NCBI RefSeq assembly: GCF_037076555.1 | Contig: NZ_AP029023.1 | Coordinates: 310,001-374,000, forward strand | Origin: Methylophilus sp. DW102 | GTDB lineage: Bacteria; Pseudomonadota; Gammaproteobacteria; Burkholderiales; Methylophilaceae | Direction: 5' to 3' | DNA: 64,000 nt | Part shown: positions 34,076-43,501 of the stretch, piece by piece | How the letters are laid out: each line of letters begins with the position of its first letter | Position numbering within the stretch: position 1 is the first letter of the stretch | Notes under the pieces: generated by a model | The model's input: the letters and a program-made list of their open reading frames with translations, nothing else | Database searches by the model: none | What the model was told of the DNA's origin: nothing | Program-made: the position numbers and the translations under genes

Positions 34076-34632
34076 CTTTTTCTTTCGCCTCTAGGCGAGT
34101 TACTTTTCTTTGCTTGCACAAAGATAAAGTAACCAAAAGAAAGTGCACCCCAGCTTCCGCTTGTTTCCTGTGCTACTCGGCTTGCCGGGCGGCCATCGAA
34201 ACTCGCCCTGGCGGCTTGCACAAGACGCAAGCCACTGCGGAACTCAGACAGCCGATGGCCGAATACTCCCGGCAACCCTGCGTTGCTCGGCGCGGCAGAT
34301 GGGGACCCCGAACACCATGCGACCGCAACCATTTATGGAATTAATTAAATAATTGTTGTTTTTCAACCGTCCAAATTTCAACGATGCAACTTTGGTGAGA
34401 TAAATCCCATTCCATCACGCTGAGTAGCGGAAACAAAGTAAGGAGGAAGGGAGCGACTGTCTGAGCTCCGCGGCAGCTTGCGGTGTGTGCAAGCTGCTAG
34501 GGCGAGTTTCGTGACCGCTTACTTTGTTGAGCAACGCAAGGCAGCCGAAGGCCGTGATGGCTGGGTGCCGTCTTCTTTGGTTACTTTCTGTGGGGCAAGC
34601 AACAGAAAGTAACTCGCCTAAAGGCGAAAAAG
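34076..34632. repeat. Large imperfect inverted repeat, non-coding element
   Basis: Two homologous arms, about 34076-34255 and 34440-34632 in opposite orientation, surround an A/T-rich centre. Shared segments in the outer arms are 'tcgcctctaggcgagttac' and its counterpart, and 'gaaactcgccctggcggctt' with matching downstream bases 'aactcagacag'. Each arm also holds a local hairpin (gttacttt...aaagtaac); loop-side bases differ while pairing is kept. No open frame in the 790-base gap between xerD and folB looks real. This is probably a dispersed repeat related to MITE-like or REP-associated elements; no transposase is present. Confidence 0.7.
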
Positions 34633-34652
34633 CTTTAAGCTTTCAGGGGGAG

Positions 34653-35003
34653 TTAAGCGGTCCGAGAAATAACAATTCCTAGCGCCTTCAACCCCGGCAA
34701 TATACCCGGCTTGCTCACCTTCAACTTCACATTCTGCGCTTTAAATTCCTGCAAAATCAGCTGGCAAACATGTTCACCCAAGGCTTCAACCAGTTTAAAG
34801 CTATGCTCGGCTAATGTTTCGCGAATGCGGGCGACTACCTGACCATAATCAATCGTGTCTTCAATCGCGTCACTGAGGCAGGCTTTACTAAAGTCGTAGC
34901 CGATTTCAATATCCAGAATCACAGTTTGCGGCACGGTACGCTCCCATTCTGGCACGCCCAGTTTGGTTTGCACTTTGACTTGTTCGAGAAAAATTGTGTC
35001 CAT
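34653..35003 (-). CDS. folB: Dihydroneopterin aldolase
   Basis: Folate-pathway enzyme of 116 residues converting dihydroneopterin to 6-hydroxymethyl-dihydropterin. The ATG at 35003 gives the standard start 'MDTIFLEQVKVQTKLGVPEW'; the upstream extension of the frame translates a degenerate REP-like repeat and is rejected. Conserved parts are 'IDYGQVVARIRET', 'LVEALGEHVC' and 'KVSKPGILPGLKALGI', the last with the catalytic Lys. It is divergent from plsY, an arrangement common in proteobacteria. Confidence 0.93.
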   Translation of the reverse strand: MDTIFLEQVKVQTKLGVPEWERTVPQTVILDIEIGYDFSKACLSDAIEDTIDYGQVVARIRETLAEHSFKLVEALGEHVCQLILQEFKAQNVKLKVSKPGILPGLKALGIVISRTA

Positions 35004-35021
35004 GAATCTGTGTCCTTTTAT

Positions 35022-35043
35022 TTCCGCGCAGGCTGGAATCCAG
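35022..35043. repeat. Degenerate REP-like element between folB and plsY
   Basis: The bases ttccgcgcaggctggaatcc and following ag resemble the repeat at 33964-33989 (ttccggcggaggccggaatccag) with a few changes that weaken the stem. It falls inside the divergent folB/plsY promoter region. Confidence 0.5.
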
Positions 35044-35112
35044 TATGATTCGGCATCATACAACATCGTGCAGTGGCTGGCTAAGCGGCTGCATTTTAGT
35101 GGAATTAAGCGC

Positions 35113-35724
35113 ATGAACGAAATTGGTTTTGATATTGAAGCATTGGTGTGGATCGCTGCGGCTTACCTGATAGGCTCAATTGCTTTTGGCATTATTATCA
35201 GCAAGCTGTACCGCCTGCCAGATCCACGCACCGTAGGCAGTGGCAATATCGGCGCGACCAATGTGGCGCGTAGCGGTAAAAAATCCGCTGCGATTTTGAC
35301 CTTGCTGGGCGATGCGTTCAAAGGGTGGTTGCCGACATGGTTGGCACTGCAGGCTGGTATGTTGATGGATGTGGTGGCATTGGTAGGGTTGGCCGTGTTT
35401 ATTGGTCACTTGTACCCGATTTATCATAAATTCAAAGGCGGCAAAGGTGTGGCGACGGCATTGGGCGTGATGATTGCCTTTTCGGGTTGGCTGGCGTTGA
35501 GTGTGGTTGCCGTCTGGCTAGCGGTGTTTTTAATCAGCCGTATTTCTTCCTTGTCTGCCCTGGTCGCTGCTGTATTGGCGCCTGTGATTGCCTGGCAGTT
35601 TCTGTCACCTTACCCGGTATATGTAGCCGTTGTGGTGGTGATGTCTGCGTTTTTGATAATTCGCCATCAGTCCAATATTGAAAAATTGTTGGCCGGCACT
35701 GAAAGCCGATTTGGAAAGAAATAA
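35113..35724 (+). CDS. plsY: Glycerol-3-phosphate acyltransferase PlsY
   Basis: Inner-membrane enzyme of 203 residues that acylates glycerol-3-phosphate from acyl-phosphate, the first step of phospholipid synthesis. Start ATG at 35113 ('MNEIGFDIEALVWI'); the longer frame overlaps folB. Seven hydrophobic helices and the three cytoplasmic motifs are visible: 'GSGNIGATNVARSGKK' (motif 1), 'YPIYHKFKGGKGVATALG' (motif 2) and 'IIRHQSNIEKLLAGTES' (motif 3). It partners PlsX, not in the window. Confidence 0.95.
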   Translation: MNEIGFDIEALVWIAAAYLIGSIAFGIIISKLYRLPDPRTVGSGNIGATNVARSGKKSAAILTLLGDAFKGWLPTWLALQAGMLMDVVALVGLAVFIGHLYPIYHKFKGGKGVATALGVMIAFSGWLALSVVAVWLAVFLISRISSLSALVAAVLAPVIAWQFLSPYPVYVAVVVVMSAFLIIRHQSNIEKLLAGTESRFGKK

Positions 35725-35833
35725 TTAACTGCCGATAAACCCAGATATAAAAACTGGGGAGATAGTTTTGAGAATCTTTTTTAGATTTTATCGGTGGTAG
35801 AAATACAGCCTAGCAACGACCTTTAGCAGGCAA

Positions 35834-36856
35834 TCACTGAGGGGCTTTGAGCTCAGCCAAATCCCAGCGCGGCCGGATGCTAAAGCTGTAATCCTGCTTG
35901 CCTGGCTGCATGGCGTGCAGGCGCATCGCACCGGCAAAGGCAATCATGGCGCCGTTATCGGTGCAGAACTCCAGGCGTGGATAATTGACGCTGATACCAC
36001 GTTTGGCGGCGGCTTCATTGAGCCGGGTACGCAGGCGTTTGTTGGCGCCTACGCCGCCAGACACCACCAGTCGTTTGAGTTTGGTCTGTTTGAGTGCCTT
36101 CAGGCATTTGTGCACCAGAATCTCGGTGACGGATTCTTGAAATTCCCAGGCAATATCTTTAATTGTTTCTTCATTCACTTCAGGCTGGTTGTTCACCAGC
36201 GTCAACACGGCCGTTTTTAGGCCGCTAAAGCTGAAGTTTAAATCCGGGCTGTTGAGCATGGGGCGTGGCAGTTGAAACTGTGGCTTGCCCTGATCGGCCA
36301 GTTTAGACACCGCTGGGCCGCCGGGATAGCCCAGACCCAGGAGTTTCGCCGTTTTATCAAAGGCTTCGCCAGCCGCATCGTCCAGCGTGTCGCCTAATAG
36401 TTCATATTGGCCAATGCCATCCACACGCATGAGTTGGCTATGTCCGCCTGAGACCAGCAAGGCGACAAACGGGAAGGCGGGTGGGTTTTCTTCGAGCATG
36501 GGTGCCAGTAGATGGCCTTCCAGGTGATGCACCCCCACAGACGGGACATTCAGGGCCATGGCCAGCGATTGTGCAATGCTGGTGCCCACCAGCAAGGCGC
36601 CCGCCAGGCCTGGACCCTGCGTGTAAGCGATGCCTTCGAGGTCTTGCAGGGTTTTATCTGCTTGCGCCAGAACTTGCTGCGTGAGTGGGAGTGCACGGCG
36701 GATATGGTCACGGGAGGCCAGTTCCGGCACGACGCCGCCATAGGCTGCATGCATGTCGATTTGCGAGTGCAAGGCGTGCGCCAGCAACCCACGGCGCGTG
36801 TCATATAATGCCACTCCGGTTTCGTCACAAGAAGACTCGATACCCAATACCAACAT
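35834..36856 (-). CDS. tsaD: tRNA threonylcarbamoyltransferase TsaD
   Basis: ASKHA-fold enzyme of 340 residues that, with TsaB and TsaE, transfers threonylcarbamoyl to A37 of tRNAs reading ANN codons. The metal site is H111 and H115 in '[14 protein letters not shown]'; other hallmarks are the start '[18 protein letters not shown]', 'VSGGHSQLM', '[15 protein letters not shown]' and '[15 protein letters not shown]'. It is divergent from rpsU, a classical arrangement. The promoter for both lies in the 139 bases between them. Confidence 0.97.
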   Translation of the reverse strand: MLVLGIESSCDETGVALYDTRRGLLAHALHSQIDMHAAYGGVVPELASRDHIRRALPLTQQVLAQADKTLQDLEGIAYTQGPGLAGALLVGTSIAQSLAMALNVPSVGVHHLEGHLLAPMLEENPPAFPFVALLVSGGHSQLMRVDGIGQYELLGDTLDDAAGEAFDKTAKLLGLGYPGGPAVSKLADQGKPQFQLPRPMLNSPDLNFSFSGLKTAVLTLVNNQPEVNEETIKDIAWEFQESVTEILVHKCLKALKQTKLKRLVVSGGVGANKRLRTRLNEAAAKRGISVNYPRLEFCTDNGAMIAFAGAMRLHAMQPGKQDYSFSIRPRWDLAELKAPQ

Positions 36857-36894
36857 CTAAGATAAGTCTCGCATACGTTTTTTTGCAGAAAGGA

Positions 36895-36923
36895 TTGATA
36901 AATCCAAATAAGCGCGATAGAAT
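36895..36923 (+). promoter_or_regulatory. Promoter of rpsU
   Basis: TTGATA (36895-36900), 17-base spacer, TAGAAT (36918-36923). It lies 72 bases before the rpsU ATG in the region shared with tsaD on the other strand. Confidence 0.7.
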
Positions 36924-36995
36924 ACGCGGTTTTCAGTGCTGCATCAATCCGCAAGCACCATTGTCTAACCAAATATTTGAAGGATAGGGAATTAC

Positions 36996-37208
36996 ATGAC
37001 CGCTATTCGTGTGAAAGAGAACGAACCGTTTGACGTTGCAATGCGCCGTTTCAAGCGTTTGATTGAGAAAACCGGTTTGTTGAACGACTTGCGTGCTCGC
37101 GAGTTCTACGAGAAGCCAACTTGGGAGCGTAAGCGTAAAGCAGCTGCCGCGGTGAAGCGTCAGTACCGTCGTCTGCGCAACCAACAGTTGCCTACCAAAC
37201 TCTACTAA
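36996..37208 (+). CDS. rpsU: 30S ribosomal protein S21
   Basis: Ribosomal protein S21, 70 residues, rich in Arg and Lys. The start '[20 protein letters not shown]' and '[20 protein letters not shown]' are diagnostic. S21 helps mRNA binding at the ribosome. It heads the conserved macromolecular synthesis group with dnaG and rpoD, here with yqeY inserted; terminator-like hairpins follow, so downstream genes may also have their own promoters. Confidence 0.96.
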   Translation: MTAIRVKENEPFDVAMRRFKRLIEKTGLLNDLRAREFYEKPTWERKRKAAAAVKRQYRRLRNQQLPTKLY

Positions 37209-37278
37209 TTTTTTAAGTAGATGTGCAAATCGGGTAAGTCATCCCTTGGCTACCCGGTTTGAAAAAACAAATATGCGA

Positions 37279-37313
37279 AGGTTGTGGATTTCCGCAACCT
37301 TTAGCTGTTTTTA
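37279..37313 (+). terminator. Intrinsic terminator between rpsU and yqeY
   Basis: Stem aggttgtgg (37279-37287) / ccgcaacct (37292-37300), one G-T pair, loop attt, followed after a few bases by a T run. A second hairpin upstream (caaatcgggta / tacccggtttg, 37227-37262) lacks a T run. Confidence 0.65.
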
Positions 37314-37359
37314 AAGCATACGCTTTAACGCCCTTCTTTAATTGAGAATAATCCCCGCT

Positions 37360-37803
37360 ATGAGCCTGAAAGCACAAATCTCTGAAGACATGAAAACCGC
37401 GATGCGGGCGAAAGACATGCCCAAGCTGGGCGTGATTCGTTTGTTGCAAGCCGCCATCAAGCAGCGCGAGGTGGATGAGCGTATTGAGTTGGACGATGAT
37501 GCCGTGATTGCCGCCATTGAGAAAATGCTCAAGCAGCGTCGTGATTCGATTGCTGCATTTGAAGGCGCTAACCGCATGGATTTGGCTGATCAGGAAAAAT
37601 TTGAAGTCACCGTGTTGCAGGCTTATTTGCCTGCCCAGTTGAGCGAAGAGGAAATCAATGCGGTGATCGCCAAAGTGATTGCTGAAACGGGTGCAGCGGG
37701 TGCCAAGGATATGGGTAAAGTGGTGGGTGCAGTGAAACCATTGGTCGCCGGTAAGGCAGATATGGCGAAAGTGTCTGGCTTGATCAAGGTGGCCTTGGGA
37801 TAG
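37360..37803 (+). CDS. yqeY: GatB/YqeY domain-containing protein
   Basis: Cytoplasmic protein of 147 residues from the ATG at 37360 ('MSLKAQISEDMKTAMRAKDM'). It consists of the helical YqeY domain that also forms the C-terminal tail of GatB, which contacts tRNA; motifs are 'KLGVIRLLQAAIKQREVDER', 'FEVTVLQAYLPAQLSEEEI' and 'KDMGKVVGAVKPLVAGKADM'. Stand-alone members are often encoded between rpsU and dnaG, as here. The function may involve tRNA but is unproven. Confidence 0.93.
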   Translation: MSLKAQISEDMKTAMRAKDMPKLGVIRLLQAAIKQREVDERIELDDDAVIAAIEKMLKQRRDSIAAFEGANRMDLADQEKFEVTVLQAYLPAQLSEEEINAVIAKVIAETGAAGAKDMGKVVGAVKPLVAGKADMAKVSGLIKVALG

Positions 37804-37827
37804 TGTGTTTTTGCAGGCATTGAGTCA

Positions 37828-37855
37828 GGGGCGCATTTGCGCCCTTTGTTTTTTT
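37828..37855 (+). terminator. Intrinsic terminator after yqeY
   Basis: Stem gggcgc (37829-37834) / gcgccc (37839-37844), loop attt, followed by a run of T broken by one G. It precedes the dnaG start by about 25 bases. Confidence 0.75.
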
Positions 37856-37881
37856 GACCCGCATCAGCGATACTTGCATTT

Positions 37882-39621
37882 ATGATCCCGGAAAGTTTTA
37901 TTCAAGAACTGCTTAATCGCGTAGATATTGTCGATGTCATCGACAAGTCTGTTCCGCTGAAAAAAGCCGGGGCCAATTATTCAGCCTGTTGCCCGTTTCA
38001 TAACGAAAAATCCCCCAGTTTTACCGTGAGTCCGACCAAGCAGTTTTACCATTGCTTTGGCTGTGGCGCGCATGGTTCGGCCTTGAGTTTTTTGATGGAA
38101 TATAACGGCTTGAGCTTTGTCGAGGCCGTGCATGATCTCGCCAAGCAAGTTGGCATGATCGTGCCGCAGGAGCAGCGTGATCCCAACCAGCCTGCACCAA
38201 CATCTAAAGCCGTGCTACTCAGTTTGCAAGAGACCTTGCAGCAGGCCGCCAATTATTACAAAGCCGAGTTAAAAAAATCACCGCGGGCGATTGATTATCT
38301 GAAAGCACGCGGCTTAAGCGGGCAGGTCGCGGCAAAATTCCAGATTGGCTATGCGCCAGCCGGGTGGCAAAATTTGCAAACCGTTTTTCCGCAATATGAT
38401 GCCGAGCCGCTGGAAACTGCCGGGCTGGTGGTGCAAAACGAGCAGGGTCGTCGCTACGATCGTTTCCGTGACCGCATCATGTTCCCTATCCATAACCAAA
38501 AAGGGGAAGTCATCGGCTTTGGGGGGCGTGTAATTAACCCTGAAGACAGTCCCAAATATTACAACTCGCCGGAAACGCCCGTGTTTCAAAAAGGGCACGA
38601 ATTGTATGGCTTGTTTATGGCGCGCCGCGCCATCCGTGATGCGGGGCGGGTGTTGGTGGTGGAGGGATATATGGATGTGGTGGCGCTGGCGCAGTATGGC
38701 ATTGAATATGCCGTCGCGGCGTTGGGCACGGCGACTACGCCTTTTCATATTGCCAAGCTGATGCGGCAAACCGATGAAATCGTTTTCAGTTTTGATGGCG
38801 ATAAAGCCGGGCGGACTGCGGCCTGGCGCGCGGTGATGAATGCCTTGCCTGCCATCAAAGATGGCCTCAAGTTGCGGTTTTTATTCTTGCCTGCCGAGCA
38901 TGACCCCGACAGCTTTGTGCGCGAGTTTGGCAAAGAAGCCTTTGAGGCCGAGATGAATCAGGCCATGCCCTTGTCGCAATATATCATTCAGCATTTAAGT
39001 GAGCATAACCCGCTGGCCTCGCAAGAGGATAAAGTGCAATTCTTGAATGACGCCGAGCCCATTCTTAAGCAAATTCAGGCGCCGCGTTATGCCATGCTGT
39101 TGCGTAAAAAGGTTGCCGAGATGACCGGCCTGGCGCAAGGCGAAATGCAGCGCATGCTGAAATTGCCGAATACCGCCAAAGCCAAGGAAAAAGCCGTGCG
39201 TCAACGCTCGCGTACGCCGTTATCTTTGCATCTGCGTTTGGCGTTGATGTTGCTCATGCGGCCACAATGGGCGCAGGCCGCGCTACTCGAGCAGGTGGCG
39301 GGTGAGAGTGATGAGGCGCAGATGTTGCGCGTGGTGTTGAAGGCGGCGATTGCCAAGCCTGAGTCTCGTCCTGTGGTGCTGTTGCAGATGATTGCGCCGT
39401 ATATTTCTGAGTCGCTACGACACCAATTGCAGCGCGAGTTGTCTTTGTTGGATGAAAGCCTGGACTTTACGCTTGAATTTGAGGGGGCATGTACCCAATT
39501 ATCAGACATGGCGGTCACTGCACGTGAAAATTCCCTGTTGGGGCAGTTAACTGAAAAGCCATTTTCAATGTTGTCTGAAGCAGATCGTGAAGCCTTGCGG
39601 CAATTAACCAGCAAGCGCTAG
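37882..39621 (+). CDS. dnaG: DNA primase
   Basis: Primase of 579 residues that makes RNA primers for replication. N-terminal zinc ribbon with 'CCPFHNEKSPSFTVSPTKQF' and 'YHCFGCGAHG' (CHC2 type); catalytic core with 'YDRFRDRIMFPIHNQKGEVI'; TOPRIM domain with 'VLVVEGYMDVVALAQYG' and 'SFDGDKAGRTA'; and a C-terminal helicase-binding domain that ends 'SEADREALRQLTSKR'. Length is close to E. coli (581). rpoD follows after 149 bases. Confidence 0.97.
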   Translation: MIPESFIQELLNRVDIVDVIDKSVPLKKAGANYSACCPFHNEKSPSFTVSPTKQFYHCFGCGAHGSALSFLMEYNGLSFVEAVHDLAKQVGMIVPQEQRDPNQPAPTSKAVLLSLQETLQQAANYYKAELKKSPRAIDYLKARGLSGQVAAKFQIGYAPAGWQNLQTVFPQYDAEPLETAGLVVQNEQGRRYDRFRDRIMFPIHNQKGEVIGFGGRVINPEDSPKYYNSPETPVFQKGHELYGLFMARRAIRDAGRVLVVEGYMDVVALAQYGIEYAVAALGTATTPFHIAKLMRQTDEIVFSFDGDKAGRTAAWRAVMNALPAIKDGLKLRFLFLPAEHDPDSFVREFGKEAFEAEMNQAMPLSQYIIQHLSEHNPLASQEDKVQFLNDAEPILKQIQAPRYAMLLRKKVAEMTGLAQGEMQRMLKLPNTAKAKEKAVRQRSRTPLSLHLRLALMLLMRPQWAQAALLEQVAGESDEAQMLRVVLKAAIAKPESRPVVLLQMIAPYISESLRHQLQRELSLLDESLDFTLEFEGACTQLSDMAVTARENSLLGQLTEKPFSMLSEADREALRQLTSKR

Positions 39622-39770
39622 TCGGTAATTCCCTAAAAACCGTGAGGGCATGCTTAAAAAACGTGCAAAAATCTGGTAAAATAGAGGGTTTCCCGTAATG
39701 TTAAATCGAGTGATGTGCCTGCAGCGTTTGCCAGCACTCGGCATCAATCATTTTAGAGGTGGAATCGGCC

Positions 39771-41720
39771 ATGGCCAGACCCAAAGCAGATAAAAGTTTA
39801 GACAAAGAACTCGGAATCAACGAAGTCGAAACACACAAAGACCCCGCCACCCAGGCAATGGATGCCGAGGCACGTCGTACACGCCTCAAAACCCTGATTG
39901 TATTAGGTAAAGAGCGCGGTTACCTGACTTACGCCGAAATTAATGATCACCTGCCGGATGATGTACAAGACTCCGAGCAGATCGAGAGCATTATCGGCAT
40001 GATCAACGACATGGGTATCCAGGTGTATGAAGAAGCCCCGGACGCCGAAGTGTTGCTGATGTCTGATGCACCCCCTGCCGTGACAGATGAAGATGCCGCT
40101 GAAGAAGCAGAGCAGGCATTGGCTACGGTTGATTCAGAGTTTGGGCGTACAACTGACCCCGTGCGTATGTACATGCGCGAAATGGGTACCGTTGATCTGT
40201 TGACCCGTGAAGGCGAGATTGAGATCGCCAAGCGTATTGAGGACGGCCTCAAGCATATGGTGCAGGCGATTGCCGCCTGTCCAACCACCATCGCCCAACT
40301 GCTGGAGATGGTGGACAAAGTCGAAAAAAACGAAATGAGCGTGGATGAGCTGGTCGATGGTTTGATCGACAGCGACCTCGGTCTGGATGACGCCTTGGCC
40401 GTGGCGGATGCTGAAGAAGAGGAAGCCGCCGACGAAGAAGACGAAGACGAGGACGAAGACAGCGATGCCAAAGCATCTGCGCTTTCGGCCGAGGCCTTGG
40501 CAAAACTCAAAGAAGAGGTCCTGTCACGCTTTGCCGTGATTCGTGCCGCCAATACCAAAATGAACAATATCCGCGAGGCTAAAGGTACAAACGATGCCGA
40601 GTACAAGACTTTGCATCAGCAAGTGCTCGACGAGCTGACCGCTTTCCGCTTCTCTGCCAAACAGGTTGAAGCATTGTGCGACCAAGTGCGCAACATGGTC
40701 GAAGAAGTGCGTACGCACGAGCGCAAAATCATGGATTTCTGCGTAGAAAAAGCCAATATGCCACGCCAGCAATTCATCAAGAGCTTTGTTGGCAACGAAA
40801 TCAACCTTAACTGGTTGGATGACGAGCTGGCAGGTAAACCTGCCTACGGTGAGCGTTTAGAGCGCTTTAGACACTCTATCCTCGACCAGCAAGAGCGTTT
40901 GCAAAACCTGCAAACCCGCGTTGGTTTGCCAATTAAAGAGTTGCGTGAAATCAACAAGCAAATGACCACCGGCGAAGCCCGTGCCCGTCGCGCCAAACGC
41001 GAAATGATCGAGGCTAACCTGCGTCTGGTGATTTCAATTGCTAAAAAATACACCAACCGTGGCTTGCAGTTCCTCGACCTGATCCAGGAAGGTAACATCG
41101 GCCTGATGAAAGCCGTGGATAAGTTTGAGTACCGCCGTGGTTACAAATTCTCTACCTATGCAACATGGTGGATTCGCCAGGCGATTACCCGTTCTATCGC
41201 TGACCAGGCACGTACCATCCGTATCCCGGTACACATGATCGAAACCATTAACAAGATGAACCGTATCAGCCGCCAGATTCTGCAAGAAACTGGCCTAGAA
41301 CCTGATCCGGCAACGCTGGCTGAAAAAATGGATATGCCGGAAGAAAAAATCCGAAAAATCCTCAAAATCAGCAAAGAGCCGATCTCCATGGAAACGCCAA
41401 TTGGTGACGATGAAGACAGCCATTTGGGTGACTTTATTGAAGACAACACCACTCTGGCCCCAATGGATGCTGCCGTATATGCCAGTCTGCGTGACGCCAC
41501 CAGTGAAGTGCTGGAGTCATTGACCCCACGCGAAGCCAAAGTGCTGCGTATGCGCTTTGGTATTGAAATGAACACCGACCACACGCTGGAAGAAGTCGGC
41601 AAACAGTTTGATGTCACCCGCGAACGTATCCGCCAGATTGAAGCTAAGGCCCTGCGTAAATTGCGTCACCCGACCCGCTCGGAGCGTCTGCGCAGCTTCT
41701 TAGAAAACGGTCAGGATTAG
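39771..41720 (+). CDS. rpoD: RNA polymerase primary sigma factor RpoD (sigma-70)
   Basis: Housekeeping sigma factor of 649 residues, start ATG at 39771 with 'gaggtgg' as ribosome site (a GTG 12 bases upstream would place the start inside it). Region 1.1 (to ~90), region 1.2 ('[16 protein letters not shown]'), a large non-conserved region with a run of Glu/Asp (about residues 215-235), region 2 ('[20 protein letters not shown]', '[15 protein letters not shown]'), region 3 and region 4 ('[18 protein letters not shown]') are all present. A tRNA gene begins 20 bases after the stop. Confidence 0.97.
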   Translation: MARPKADKSLDKELGINEVETHKDPATQAMDAEARRTRLKTLIVLGKERGYLTYAEINDHLPDDVQDSEQIESIIGMINDMGIQVYEEAPDAEVLLMSDAPPAVTDEDAAEEAEQALATVDSEFGRTTDPVRMYMREMGTVDLLTREGEIEIAKRIEDGLKHMVQAIAACPTTIAQLLEMVDKVEKNEMSVDELVDGLIDSDLGLDDALAVADAEEEEAADEEDEDEDEDSDAKASALSAEALAKLKEEVLSRFAVIRAANTKMNNIREAKGTNDAEYKTLHQQVLDELTAFRFSAKQVEALCDQVRNMVEEVRTHERKIMDFCVEKANMPRQQFIKSFVGNEINLNWLDDELAGKPAYGERLERFRHSILDQQERLQNLQTRVGLPIKELREINKQMTTGEARARRAKREMIEANLRLVISIAKKYTNRGLQFLDLIQEGNIGLMKAVDKFEYRRGYKFSTYATWWIRQAITRSIADQARTIRIPVHMIETINKMNRISRQILQETGLEPDPATLAEKMDMPEEKIRKILKISKEPISMETPIGDDEDSHLGDFIEDNTTLAPMDAAVYASLRDATSEVLESLTPREAKVLRMRFGIEMNTDHTLEEVGKQFDVTRERIRQIEAKALRKLRHPTRSERLRSFLENGQD

Positions 41721-41740
41721 TTTATAATCCCACGCTTTCC

Positions 41741-41819
<79 letters not shown>

Positions 41820-41827
41820 ATAGAATC

Positions 41828-41859
41828 AAGGGCTTAGGTTGAATCCTAAGCCCTTTTCT
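41828..41859 (+). terminator. Intrinsic terminator after tRNA-Ile
   Basis: Stem aagggcttagg (41828-41838) / cctaagccctt (41845-41855), loop ttgaat, followed by tttctt-like T-rich bases. Confidence 0.85.
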
Positions 41860-41906
41860 TGTTGTGCTATGCGTAGAAGATACGCATTCGGTACAGCTGA
41901 GAGTCA

Positions 41907-42845
41907 TTATGTTTTTTCATCAACATTAGCGTCTGTATTTTCAATGATGACTTCAACACGACGGTTTAACTGGCGCCCAGATGCACTATCATTGCCCGAG
42001 ACTGGTGAGGTTTCACCCTTGCCAGCAGTCACGAGGCGGTCTGAATGGATGCCCTGTTTCATTAGCCAGCCCTTAACCGAGTCTGCGCGACGCTGTGACA
42101 ATGCTTGATTGTAGTCAGCATTGTCGACAGTGTCTGTGTGGCCTTCGATCATCACAGAGCGATTTTGATGCTGATTGAGGAAGGTCGCAAGTTTGGCTAA
42201 ATTTGTCGTCGCACCACTTTTTAGCTCAGCTTTGCCGGTGTCAAACAACACGTCGCCTAGCGTTACAACGAGGCCACGTTCGGTTGGCTTGGCGTTGAGT
42301 TCTGCAATCTGGCGTTGCAAATCAGCAGCTTTCTGTTGCGCATTCGCTGACTCTTGTTGTGCAGCCAGTGTTTTGAGCCGTGAGGATTCTGCATTGCTGC
42401 GCGCGTTCTCAACCTCCTTTTGCGCCGCTAATGTTTCTATCCGCGCGGAATCAGCGTTGCTGCGTGCAATATCAACTTCTTTTGTCCGGGAGTCGAGGCG
42501 TGCAGTTTCCCGTTGCTGGCTCAAGGCCGTGCGTTGCTCAACGAGCAGGCGACTTTCGGCCAGTGCTTGTGCGGTATCGACCTTGCGTTCTGCGATGTAC
42601 ATCAGGTGCGCAACTTGTTCTTTGTCGCCTTGAGATACCTCGGCAGCACGGACTGCCACTTCGGCCTCCTTGATCGCGACGGGGGCCTGGCTTGCCAGAG
42701 GCTGATTAGATTGCAACATGGTCAATTTACTGCGGGCATTGTTGACCGCTTCTGGTTGTATTTGTCTGGCTGTACATGCCACCAACAAGATGGATGCCAC
42801 AGCGGTGGATATGAGTGTTCTAGCGTTAAAAATTTGTGGTTTCAT
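41907..42845 (-). CDS. OmpA family lipoprotein with DUF4398 domain
   Basis: Outer-membrane lipoprotein of 312 residues. Signal and lipobox 'VASILLVACTA' put the acylated Cys near residue 24. Residues ~30-125 match DUF4398 (helical, 'EAEVAVRAAEVSQGDKEQVA'), then a long Ala/Glu/Ser coiled coil with two copies of 'ARSNA(D/E)S(A/S)R' (~125-185), then an OmpA-like peptidoglycan-binding domain ('VMIEGHTDTVDNADYNQALS', 'GRQLNRRVEVIIE'). Its ATG overlaps the stop of the DUF4398 gene upstream by one base (taatg), with 'aggaga' just before, so the two are coupled. Likely a wall-outer membrane tether. Confidence 0.87.
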   Translation of the reverse strand: MKPQIFNARTLISTAVASILLVACTARQIQPEAVNNARSKLTMLQSNQPLASQAPVAIKEAEVAVRAAEVSQGDKEQVAHLMYIAERKVDTAQALAESRLLVEQRTALSQQRETARLDSRTKEVDIARSNADSARIETLAAQKEVENARSNAESSRLKTLAAQQESANAQQKAADLQRQIAELNAKPTERGLVVTLGDVLFDTGKAELKSGATTNLAKLATFLNQHQNRSVMIEGHTDTVDNADYNQALSQRRADSVKGWLMKQGIHSDRLVTAGKGETSPVSGNDSASGRQLNRRVEVIIENTDANVDEKT

Positions 42846-43257
42846 TATTGATCTCCTGTCTTGCGCTTCATTTCCATTTTTAATGTGTCAGTCCCTTTTT
42901 GCATCTGCTCGTTAACCACACGGGCTTTTGCCACTTCGGCTAGGGCGGAGGCCAACTCAGCGTCAGCGCGTGCCTGTTGGGCAAGGCGTTGTGCCAGAAT
43001 CATTTTTTGTTCTTGTACTGCGCTGTGCGCTGCAGAGAGTTTGTCGCGTGCTGTACTCAGTTCGACTGCAGCATAATCCGCAACACTTGCTCTTTCTGCA
43101 CTCGCGATTGCTTGCTCCGCGGCTTGCACGCAGAAGTTGGCGGTTTGGGTGTTGAGGCGCAACCACTGAGCAGCAACAATGCTGTAAATGCGGAGGCCAA
43201 GCCCCAGGACAACAGGCGATGACTCTTTGCCTGTGGTAAATGTAATGTGTGTGCCAT
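42845..43257 (-). pseudogene. DUF4398 lipoprotein split by a frameshift
   Basis: Two adjacent frames together make one DUF4398 lipoprotein. The first, from ATG 43257 with strong ribosome site 'aaggaga', gives a signal peptide and lipobox 'ALLLLSGCASTPKPPT'. After that the frame loses similarity. The other frame (-1 relative to the first) then gives the DUF4398 body 'VQAAEQAIASAERASVADYA' and on to 'MEMKRKTGDQ'. The switch lies near 43110-43150. There is no classical slippery heptamer there, so a one-base deletion (real or a sequencing error) is likelier than programmed shifting. It is translationally coupled to the OmpA/DUF4398 gene. Confidence 0.75.
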
Positions 43258-43501
43258 GTGTTTCTCCTTGTATGAATCGAGGCACTTAGTACCTGGTGCA
43301 TACAAGTATTCCAGACGACAGTTGAATGCTCCGTGCACTGGCGTACATAAGCCATCGGGCTTGTTTGCTTTACTTGCATCGATCGGATAATCCTCTAACT
43401 GAATCGTCATTACCGCTGCAAACACGGATTAATCCATGAAGTATTTGATTAAAAATCACGCGCTTACTAGAATGAAAGTCCGATTTTTTGAAAGGTAAAC
43501 G

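Noticed and set aside
33881..34352. Short frames in the xerD-folB gap
   Set aside because: They translate a REP-like hairpin ('WIPASAGMT') and arms of the inverted repeat; none has a ribosome site or homology.
43100..43160. Programmed -1 frameshifting in the DUF4398 gene
   Set aside because: No X-XXY-YYZ slippery heptamer or clear downstream pseudoknot was seen near the junction.
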